Source of the DNA: Alphaproteobacteria bacterium
GTDB lineage: Bacteria > Pseudomonadota > Alphaproteobacteria > RF32 > CAG-239
DNA: 58,187 bases
Assembly (NCBI GenBank): GCA_017477185.1
Contig: JAFUXF010000014.1
Coordinates: 1-58,187, forward strand
Direction: 5' to 3'
In this document: one piece after another, positions 52,557 through 58,187 of the stretch
How the letters are laid out: every line of letters starts with the position of its first letter
How positions within the stretch are numbered: the stretch's first letter is position 1
Program-made: the position numbers and the translations under genes
Notes under the pieces: model-generated
Databases searched by the model: none
What the model was told of the DNA's origin: nothing
The model's input: only the letters and a program-made list of their open reading frames with translations

Positions 52557-53264
52557 ATGCGTTATTTATTGATTATATTGTTAGGGTTGACAGTAGGTGT
52601 AATTCCGGCAAAAGCGGAAAGTCTTAATGTGACAGAAGAGGAGATTTTGAATGCGGTTCGTCAAGAATTTGTTGACCGCGGTATCGCGGAAGATAAGAAC
52701 TTGGATTTGGAATTGTTCGGTGGGCAAACGAACTTCCAAATCGACGGCGCGCAGGAAGCGAAGATATTAATCAATAATTTTAACGCAGATGAAAATTTAG
52801 GACGGTTTCGTTGTGAGGCGGAAATTTTTGCCGATAGAAATTCGGTTTATAAATCTCAGTTGCAGGGAAAGTATTTCTTGATGACGACGGTTTGGGTTCC
52901 GGCAAAAAATATTGCCAAAGGAGAAGTTATCACGGCAGATATGTTGCAAAAAAAAGTAATACGCAAATCTAAAATCAAGCCGTTTATGGTGACAGGGAAG
53001 GATAGTCTCGTCGGTATGTCGGCGCAACATTCGCTTCGCGAAGATAAAATTATTAGCGATAAGGATATTGGGGCAAAAATTGCCGTGCAGCGAAATGATA
53101 TCGTTTTAGCGATATATCGGACGCCGCAAATGCAAATTACGACTAAGGCTATCGCCCAGCAGGATGGTGCCGTCGGTCAGAGAATAGAGTTGCAGAATGC
53201 TAAGACACGCAAAATGTTGACCGGTGTCGTCCAAGATGCCTCAACAGTTGTTGTAGACCAATAA
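52557..53264 (+). CDS. flgA: flagellar P-ring assembly chaperone FlgA
   Basis: FlgA helps FlgI form the P-ring in the periplasm. A signal peptide is visible (RYLLIILLGLTVGVIPAKAE). The SAF domain, around residues 115-180, contains VWVPAKNIAKGEVITADMLQ and SLVGMSAQHSLREDKIIS, and the C-terminal half has IAQQDGAVGQRIELQNAKT, a FlgA hallmark. It starts 8 bp after flgG. Confidence 0.93.
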   Translation: MRYLLIILLGLTVGVIPAKAESLNVTEEEILNAVRQEFVDRGIAEDKNLDLELFGGQTNFQIDGAQEAKILINNFNADENLGRFRCEAEIFADRNSVYKSQLQGKYFLMTTVWVPAKNIAKGEVITADMLQKKVIRKSKIKPFMVTGKDSLVGMSAQHSLREDKIISDKDIGAKIAVQRNDIVLAIYRTPQMQITTKAIAQQDGAVGQRIELQNAKTRKMLTGVVQDASTVVVDQ

Positions 53265-53277
53265 ACTAAGAGAGATA

Positions 53278-54042
53278 ATGATGATTATAAAAACAAATAT
53301 CGGAAAAGTAGCGGTGGTTATGGCAATGACAACTTTTTTAAGTGGTTGCAATACTTGGTCTCGGTTGCAGGAGTGGGATAAAGAACCGGCTATTTCTCCG
53401 ATTACCAATCCGTTAGAGGCACAAAATTATCAACCGATAACGCAACCAACTCCTCCGCCGTCTGCAGGAGAGTATGCGGGGATTAATTCTTTGTGGCGGA
53501 AAGGGTCATCCGGTTTCTTCCAAGATCAGCGAGCGTCTAAAGTCGGGGATATTATTACGGTTAATATTTCGGCTAAAGATACGGCATCACTCAAAAATAA
53601 AACTGAGCAAACGCGTGATACCAATAAAGATTCTGTTAACGTTAATGCTATAGCTGGTTACGAAAAATATATTAATAAGTATTTGCCGAACGGTGTTAAT
53701 GCAGCGGCATTGTTTGATGTGAAGTCTGATCATGATGTTACCGGTGAAGGAAAAATTGATCGTTCGGAAAAAATCGATATGACCATGGCAGCAGTTGTTA
53801 CTCAGGTATTGCCGAATGATAATTTGGTTATTGAAGGAACACAGGAGATTCGCGTTAATTATGAGTTGCGGCAGCTTACAATGCGTGGAATTATTCGACG
53901 GGCAGATATTTCTTCCGCCAATGTGATTGATTCCAGTAAGATTGCAGAATTGCGTGTTTCATATGGTGGAAGAGGGACAGTATCAGATATGCAACAGCCT
54001 AGGTATGGGCGGCAGTTGATAGATATCCTCTCCCCGTTTTAA
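53278..54042 (+). CDS. flgH: flagellar L-ring lipoprotein FlgH
   Basis: FlgH forms the outer-membrane L-ring. The lipoprotein signal ends TTFLSGCNTW with the acceptor Cys near residue 24. Family stretches are SLWRKGSSGFFQDQRASKVG, DIITVNISAKDTASL, VTQVLPNDNLVIEGTQEIRV and RGIIRRADISSANVIDSSKI. At 254 residues it is family length. The stop codon lies inside the left arm of the long hairpin at 54037-54146. Confidence 0.96.
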   Translation: MMIIKTNIGKVAVVMAMTTFLSGCNTWSRLQEWDKEPAISPITNPLEAQNYQPITQPTPPPSAGEYAGINSLWRKGSSGFFQDQRASKVGDIITVNISAKDTASLKNKTEQTRDTNKDSVNVNAIAGYEKYINKYLPNGVNAAALFDVKSDHDVTGEGKIDRSEKIDMTMAAVVTQVLPNDNLVIEGTQEIRVNYELRQLTMRGIIRRADISSANVIDSSKIAELRVSYGGRGTVSDMQQPRYGRQLIDILSPF

Positions 54043-54146
54043 GTTTGCAAAATGACTTTCAAGTGAGTGCTTTTCCTCCTAATGTAGCTAGTTGTACATG
54101 TTGTCGTAAAAGCACTTCACAGCAAAGTCATTTATCAAACTTAAAA
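54037..54146. repeat. long near-perfect inverted repeat after flgH, element 2 of a dispersed hairpin family
   Basis: Left arm 54037-54074 and right arm 54108-54146 pair along 38-39 nt with only about five mismatches and one indel; both arms contain TTTTAAGTTTG, AAATGACTTT and GTGCTTTT. The 33-nt centre has its own ATGTA/TACAT stem. Size and layout resemble the elements at 3173 and 44308, though the core sequence is less similar. It overlaps the flgH stop. Confidence 0.75.
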
Positions 54147-54178
54147 TATCGTTGGTTTATTTGATTATTGTGAGTTTC

Positions 54179-54290
54179 GAATATAAGCCATTTTCTCTCC
54201 CCAGAAAGTCTTGCTTATATTCATAGCGGTGGGCAAGAAGCCCGTTGTGCCGCACGGAGTAGGCGGTATGTTTTCCCCAATGTACTGCCT
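54179..54290 (+). ncRNA. candidate structured RNA or structured leader upstream of the FlaF gene
   Basis: Three consecutive hairpins are visible. Hairpin A pairs GAATATAAGC (54179-54188) with GCTTATATTC (54213-54222), with an inner TTTCT/AGAAA. Hairpin B pairs GCGG and GGGC with GCCC and CCGC (54226-54253). Hairpin C pairs AGGCGGTAT (54261-54269) with GTACTGCCT (54282-54290), including wobble pairs. GC content rises well above the surroundings. The strand is assumed. Together with the repeat at 54037 this fills the only gene-free stretch over 300 bp in the window. The RNA class is not recognised. Confidence 0.4.
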
Positions 54291-54349
54291 TCTCTGAGAA
54301 AGAAAGATGTTGAATTTAGTTTAATTGTTTTGAATAAGGGAATAAGAAA

Positions 54350-55015
54350 ATGACAGCAAATATAACTATCTTAAAAAGAGCTGAAGAAGAAGCAAATACA
54401 TTATTGGAAAAAGCAATGCTTTTATCTGAAGCACATTCTCAAGGCGATAATTCAGCATTGATTTCTGCGTTGGATGAAAATTTGCAATTGTGGGTCGAGA
54501 TTGAAACTTCATTGCATAATGCTAAGAATTTTTTGCCGAATAACATTAAAGAAAATTTGATGAAACTTTCAAAATTTGTTGAACGTTTGACTTTATCTAA
54601 AGGGGTTGGTGTTACGAAAGCTGATGTTGAGTGTTTGGTTAATATCAATATGCAGATTTGCCGAGGGTTATTAGAATCTGTGCATCATACAATGGCAGAG
54701 GAAGAAGCGTTCTCATTATTGAAATGTGCAATTGATTTATCAAATGCTCGGGAGTCCAAAAATGAGGCAGAATTAGTAACGGCTCTTGATAATAATATGA
54801 ATTTGTGGGTTTACATTAAAACGCTGGCTAATGCGAAAAATAGTATTTTGCCAGAAGAAACACGCGGTAATTTGGTTAAATTGGCGGACTATGTCTCTGC
54901 CAAAACGCTTGAAGTTGGCAAAGATATGAATAATGTCAATGCAAAGGCTATAGATAGTATGATTATGACAAATCTTCAAATTTCAGAAGGTTTGATGAGT
55001 TTTGAAGCCGCTTAA
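54350..55015 (+). CDS. tandem-duplicated FlaF-like flagellar regulator
   Basis: The 221-residue protein holds two copies of a FlaF-like domain, about residues 10-110 and 117-221. Shared landmarks are AEEEA, SALDENLQLWVEI versus TALDNNMNLWVYI, NFLPNNIKENLMKLSKFVER versus SILPEETRGNLVKLADYVSA, and a C-terminal VNINMQICRGL versus MTNLQISEGL. FlaF in alphaproteobacteria is normally a single domain of about 115 residues and promotes flagellin secretion or synthesis. Position after flgH supports the role. It is preceded by structured DNA (54037-54290) and followed by a terminator. Confidence 0.72.
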   Translation: MTANITILKRAEEEANTLLEKAMLLSEAHSQGDNSALISALDENLQLWVEIETSLHNAKNFLPNNIKENLMKLSKFVERLTLSKGVGVTKADVECLVNINMQICRGLLESVHHTMAEEEAFSLLKCAIDLSNARESKNEAELVTALDNNMNLWVYIKTLANAKNSILPEETRGNLVKLADYVSAKTLEVGKDMNNVNAKAIDSMIMTNLQISEGLMSFEAA

Positions 55016-55035
55016 TATATTATCCGAGATGTTTT

Positions 55036-55067
55036 AAGACCTCTACAATCTGTAGAGGTCTTTTTTT
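55036..55067 (+). terminator. terminator after the FlaF gene
   Basis: The stem AAGACCTCTACA/TGTAGAGGTCTT has a 3-nt loop and is followed by seven T. Confidence 0.93.
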
Positions 55068-55145
55068 ATGCACACTGTGAGCTTTGTCGTTGCAAAATAA
55101 TGGGAAGTTCTTATAAACTTAGAGGAAAGTTATAAGGAGTAGTTT

Positions 55146-56393
55146 ATGCTGTTTTCAAAATTTGAAAGAATGGTGGCAGGGCGTTATTTGCGTGCCAAGC
55201 GTAAAGAGGGTTTTATTTCGGTGATTACCGGTTTTGCTTTTACTGGAATTGCCCTTGGTGTGGCGACGCTGATTATTGTTATGTCTGTTATGAATGGTTT
55301 TCGAGCTGAGTTGCTCAGCCGTATTTTGGGTATTAATGGTCATGTCGGTATTACGGCAATCGGTGGCTACCCGTTTAATAATTATCAAGAGGCGGTGAAG
55401 CAAATTGCGGCTTTTGATAAAGTCCAAACAGTTATTCCTTTGATTGAAAATCAGCTATTGGCAACTGCCGGAAAAGCCGCTGAAGGGGTTATGGTGCGTG
55501 GTGTTTCAAAAGAAGATTTGCTTAAAAAAGATATTTTGAAAAACAGTGTGCGATATATTGATATGACTGAATTTGAAGGAAATGTAGCAATTGTCGGAAC
55601 GCGTTTAGCACAAAAAATGGGATTGGTGCAGGGAGATGAAATTACATTAATTTCTCCTAATGGTAAAGTAACCGCTTTCGGGACAGTTCCCAGAATGAAA
55701 TCTTATCGAGTTATCGGGGCTTTTGAGGTCGGTATGTATGAGTACGATGCGAATTTTATTTTCTTACCGCTTGAAACAGCACAAAAATATTTTGGTATGC
55801 CCAATGCTGTAACGAACATTGATGTCACCTTGAGTGATGATAAATATCTGCCGCAAGTTCGACAGGCTATTGTCGAAAGTGTAGGTGAGGGCGCTTATGT
55901 CTATGATTGGAAACAAAGTAATGCCGCCTTTTTTAATGCTATAGATGTTGAACGTAATGTTATGTTTTTGATTTTAACGCTGATTATTTTAGTGGCAGCG
56001 TTTAATATCATTACCGGTTTGATTATGTTGGTTAAGGATAAAGGACGAGATATTGCTGTTTTACGGACAATGGGTGCGACAAAAGGCATGATTATGCGGA
56101 TTTTCTTTATGGATGGTGCTTTTATCGGTATTGTCGGGACAATTTTAGGATTGCTTTTGGGAATCCTGTTTTGTGAAAATATTGAGACAATTCGTCATTG
56201 GTTAGAATCTTTATCCGGACGTGATTTGTTTTCGGCAGAAATTTATTTCTTGTCACAATTGCCGGCCAAAATAGATCCGTTTGAGGTTACGATGGTTGTT
56301 GTTATTTCGTTGCTGTTATCTTTTGTTGCCACAATTTATCCGGCATATCGAGCGGCAAAATTTGATCCGGTGGAGGCTTTGCGTTATGAGTAA
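55146..56393 (+). CDS. lipoprotein-releasing ABC permease, LolC/LolE family
   Basis: The permease, with LolD, extracts outer-membrane lipoproteins from the inner membrane and hands them to LolA. The 415-residue protein starts RYLRAKRKEGFISVITGFAF with the first transmembrane helix, has a large periplasmic domain (about 50-270), then three helices (LILTLIILVAAFNIITGLIM, FMDGAFIGIVGTILGLLLGI, VTMVVVISLLLSFVATIYPA) and ends YRAAKFDPVEALRYE, the MacB/FtsX-like signature. Only one permease gene is present, which suggests a LolF-type homodimer. An AAGGAG Shine-Dalgarno precedes it. The end overlaps lolD by 8 bp. Confidence 0.93.
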   Translation: MLFSKFERMVAGRYLRAKRKEGFISVITGFAFTGIALGVATLIIVMSVMNGFRAELLSRILGINGHVGITAIGGYPFNNYQEAVKQIAAFDKVQTVIPLIENQLLATAGKAAEGVMVRGVSKEDLLKKDILKNSVRYIDMTEFEGNVAIVGTRLAQKMGLVQGDEITLISPNGKVTAFGTVPRMKSYRVIGAFEVGMYEYDANFIFLPLETAQKYFGMPNAVTNIDVTLSDDKYLPQVRQAIVESVGEGAYVYDWKQSNAAFFNAIDVERNVMFLILTLIILVAAFNIITGLIMLVKDKGRDIAVLRTMGATKGMIMRIFFMDGAFIGIVGTILGLLLGILFCENIETIRHWLESLSGRDLFSAEIYFLSQLPAKIDPFEVTMVVVISLLLSFVATIYPAYRAAKFDPVEALRYE

Positions 56394-57114
56394 AAATGCA
56401 CCGATTTTAGAATTAAAAAAAGTTGTCAAAATCTTTGATCAAGGCGCGCAAAAATTAGAAGTTTTGCAAGGAGTTGATTTAGATATTCAAAGTGGAGAGA
56501 TTGTTGCTTTGCTCGGACCTTCAGGTTCCGGAAAATCAACCATGCTTCAGATTGCCGGTTTATTGGAACAGCCCAGCAAAGGGGAAATTTACCTTAACGG
56601 GCAAAAATGCAGCAAGCTCAATGATACAATGCGTACTCTATTACGGCGGGATTATTTGGGGTTTGTTTATCAATATCATAATTTATTGGGTGATTTTGAT
56701 GCTGTTGAAAATGTGGTTATTCCGCAACTGATAGCCGGTAAAAAGAAAAAAGCGGCTTTTGAACGAGCTAAGTGGTTGTTATCACGCTTGGGATTAGAAA
56801 AACGCTTAAAGCATCGTCCGGCAGCTTTGTCCGGTGGTGAACAGCAGCGCGTTGCTATTGCTCGTGCTTTAGCTAATGCTCCTAAACTTCTTTTAGCCGA
56901 TGAGCCTACCGGAAATTTGGATCCAAAAACTTCGGATATAGTTTTTTCTGAGTTAATGACTATTGTTAAGGAAACCGGATTATCGGCCTTAGTAGCAACG
57001 CATAACTTTGAGTTGGCGGATAAAATGGATCGTAAAGTAATGTTAATGGATGGTAAGATTGTTGATATGCGTGCCAGTGCGTTTATTCCCAAAGACAGTG
57101 AAAATTTTTATTAG
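56386..57114 (+). CDS. lolD: lipoprotein-releasing ABC ATPase LolD
   Basis: LolD powers lipoprotein release. The open frame extends upstream within the permease gene, but the ATG at 56386, overlapping its end by 8 bp, gives the expected 242 residues starting SKNAPILELKKVVKIF. Walker A is GPSGSGKSTMLQIAGLLEQP around residue 45, the signature is LSGGEQQRVAIARALA around 148, and Walker B is LLLADEPTGNLDP around 168. Confidence 0.96.
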   Translation: MSKNAPILELKKVVKIFDQGAQKLEVLQGVDLDIQSGEIVALLGPSGSGKSTMLQIAGLLEQPSKGEIYLNGQKCSKLNDTMRTLLRRDYLGFVYQYHNLLGDFDAVENVVIPQLIAGKKKKAAFERAKWLLSRLGLEKRLKHRPAALSGGEQQRVAIARALANAPKLLLADEPTGNLDPKTSDIVFSELMTIVKETGLSALVATHNFELADKMDRKVMLMDGKIVDMRASAFIPKDSENFY

Positions 57115-57124
57115 GATGAGATGA

Positions 57125-57475
57125 ATGAAATTTTTGCTGCTCTTAATCGTTTTAATCGGATTTGTTCCTGAAGGAAATGCAAAATATAAATATCCTGAAG
57201 GGGCAGTTACGCGTACCGAAAGACGAATTAATCGTATTATGCGGCGTTATGATATTGATCAAGATGGTTTTTTATCACTTGAGGATTATGAACGTTATCG
57301 CAAACCGCGGACTGTGGAAGAACGACGTTTGGAAAGGCGAGCCATAAAAAAAGGGATATACATTTCTCCGCTTGATGCTTTTTTAGAAATGGATACGGAT
57401 GGAGATGGAGAAATTTCAAAAGAAGAAATTTTAGAGTATGAAAAGAATAGGCTGAATAAAAAGTCATTTGATTAA
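57125..57475 (+). CDS. secreted EF-hand protein, 116 residues
   Basis: A signal peptide (MKFLLLLIVLIGFVPEGNA) leads to a basic helix (TERRINRIMRRY) and two canonical EF-hands, DIDQDGFLSLED around residue 44 and DTDGDGEISKEE around 89. The AGGATGAG before the ATG at 57125 supports this start over an ATG four bases earlier in another frame. It follows lolD by 10 bp, so it is likely cotranscribed. With 19324-20172 it is the second EF-hand protein placed beside envelope-lipid transport genes. Its target is unknown. Confidence 0.85.
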   Translation: MKFLLLLIVLIGFVPEGNAKYKYPEGAVTRTERRINRIMRRYDIDQDGFLSLEDYERYRKPRTVEERRLERRAIKKGIYISPLDAFLEMDTDGDGEISKEEILEYEKNRLNKKSFD

Positions 57476-57533
57476 ATCGATTACCTTAGTACATTAAAAA
57501 TAGCCCAAAAAAAAGATTGAGGCTAAAAAGTGA

Positions 57534-57562
57534 TTGCAAAAATTTTTTAGATGTGATATCAT
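57534..57562 (+). promoter_or_regulatory. sigma-70 promoter of the cysteine-rich repeat gene
   Basis: TTGCAA and TATCAT are separated by exactly 17 bp, 40 bp before the ATG at 57603. Confidence 0.7.
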
Positions 57563-57602
57563 CATAATAGATTCTGCTATTGGCTATATTAAGGAGGCTA
57601 TT

Positions 57603-58187
57603 ATGAAAAAGATATCTTATCTTTGCTCAACTTATTTAATCTCTTGTGCAACTTTGGCTCATGCCAATATCTTTTCTCCTGATACGCACCTCTCTGTTTA
57701 TACAAAATCTACTACTTCAGTAGCAGAATCTTCCGATTCTATTAAATTAGCCGCCGTTTATCCCATGATGGGTGATAGCGGTATTACGTTTAAGGCGCCT
57801 AAGGCAACGAGTTGCGCTGCCGGTTATGAGAGTTATAACGGCAAGTGCATTAAAAAGTGTGATAGATCTGTTTATCCTCTTGCATCTAAACCCGATTCTA
57901 CCAAAGGAACATATACTTCATGCGCCGGCGTAACTACATATTATGGTTATACATCCTGCAATACAGGTTGGGTGTTAAAAGATCATAAATGTGTAGAAAG
58001 CGTATGCTCTGGTTATCCATATGATGAACAACCAAGTAGCAGTCACGGAACGGTTATCAGTTGCAAAGCAGGAGAAAAAACTTATTATAAATATACATTT
58101 TGTAATAATGGCTGGAATTTAAGTAGTGGAACATGTGTACCGCAAAGTTGTTCTGCTTCGGATTATCCTTATCAATCAGATCCGGGA
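57603..58187 (+). CDS. secreted cysteine-rich tandem-repeat protein, 3' end outside window
   Basis: The frame is open from an ATG with an AAGGAGG Shine-Dalgarno to the last base, 195 codons without a stop. A signal peptide is visible (KKISYLCSTYLISCATLAHA, cleavage before N). From about residue 68 a unit of about 45 residues repeats: Cys, then YP, a Gly-x3-SC step, G-x-TYY-x-Y-T-x-C-N-x-GW, and a final Cys. Two full units and the start of a third are present (TYYGYTSCNTGW, TYYKYTFCNNGW). A disulfide-bonded surface or adhesin-like protein is likely. Full length and anchor are unknown. Confidence 0.8.
   Translation, partial: MKKISYLCSTYLISCATLAHANIFSPDTHLSVYTKSTTSVAESSDSIKLAAVYPMMGDSGITFKAPKATSCAAGYESYNGKCIKKCDRSVYPLASKPDSTKGTYTSCAGVTTYYGYTSCNTGWVLKDHKCVESVCSGYPYDEQPSSSHGTVISCKAGEKTYYKYTFCNNGWNLSSGTCVPQSCSASDYPYQSDPG

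Noticed and set aside
54179..54290. 6S, SRP or RNase P RNA
   Set aside because: The characteristic conserved sequences of these RNAs are not visible, so only a generic structured-RNA call is made.
57501..57525. Terminator after the EF-hand gene
   Set aside because: The 5-bp TAGCC/GGCTA stem has a 15-nt loop and no T-run.
1..58187. CRISPR array, rRNA genes or insertion sequence
   Set aside because: No regularly spaced repeats, rRNA sequence or transposase frame was seen.

Overview
The window is a low-GC, densely coded bacterial chromosome segment. It most likely comes from an alphaproteobacterium with a fermentative, oxygen-poor lifestyle, and it fits the uncultured gut-associated lineages related to Rhodospirillales. 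The case for Alphaproteobacteria is a clear CtrA-type cell-cycle regulator, FlaF-type flagellar regulation, sigma-54 promoters in front of flagellar operons, and an alphaproteobacterial-style family-4 uracil-DNA glycosylase. The case for anaerobic metabolism is a full-length pyruvate:ferredoxin oxidoreductase (nifJ), an iron-sulfur L-serine ammonia-lyase and an Fe-type superoxide dismutase. The species assignment is inference; no 16S rRNA gene is present.

Layout. 1-505: 3' end of a cysteine-rich protein cut by the window edge. 700-5400: housekeeping (tyrS, anmK, an APH-like kinase, mtnN, tRNA-His). 5400-7260: small uncharacterised genes. 7265-10475: fliI-fliJ-sodB transcribed away from ctrA. 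10500-19250: lipoprotein hydrolase, sdaA, a TPR lipoprotein, a uracil-DNA glycosylase, two related secreted proteins and a lytic transglycosylase. 19320-21550: mlaA-mlaC plus a five-EF-hand protein. 21730-23550: a DegT-type sugar aminotransferase and an unknown gene. 23580-26670: a three-gene unit of a degenerate SNF2-like helicase, an IbrA-like PP-loop protein and an IbrB/ParB-like protein. 26720-32845: sigma-54 flagellar operon flgI-flgJ-flgN-flgK-flgL. 32900-37780: ileS (type 2) and tsaC/sua5. 37775-41108: a 975-residue repeat protein with a C-terminal HNH-like motif, followed by an overlapping SUKH (SMI1/KNR4, YrhA-type) gene, which looks like a polymorphic toxin and its immunity protein. 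41235-50860: pepA, nifJ, paralogous lipoproteins and a set of unknown genes without Shine-Dalgarno sequences. 50935-55015: second sigma-54 flagellar operon flgF-flgG-flgA-flgH, then a structured intergenic region and a tandemly duplicated FlaF protein. 55146-57475: the lol lipoprotein-export genes and an EF-hand protein. 57603-58187: start of a secreted cysteine-rich repeat protein cut by the right edge.

How it works together. Basal-body, rod and hook-filament junction genes are split over two operons, each opened by a canonical -24/-12 promoter. CtrA sits beside fliI and may feed the hierarchy, as in Caulobacter. Envelope maintenance is well represented (anmK, lytic transglycosylase, MlaA/MlaC, Lol). 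The two accessory islands of most interest are the predicted toxin/immunity pair at 37775-41108 and the dead-helicase/IbrAB-like unit at 23582-26672. The intergenic DNA also carries a family of long imperfect hairpins (3173, 44308, 54037) and a candidate structured RNA at 54179-54290.
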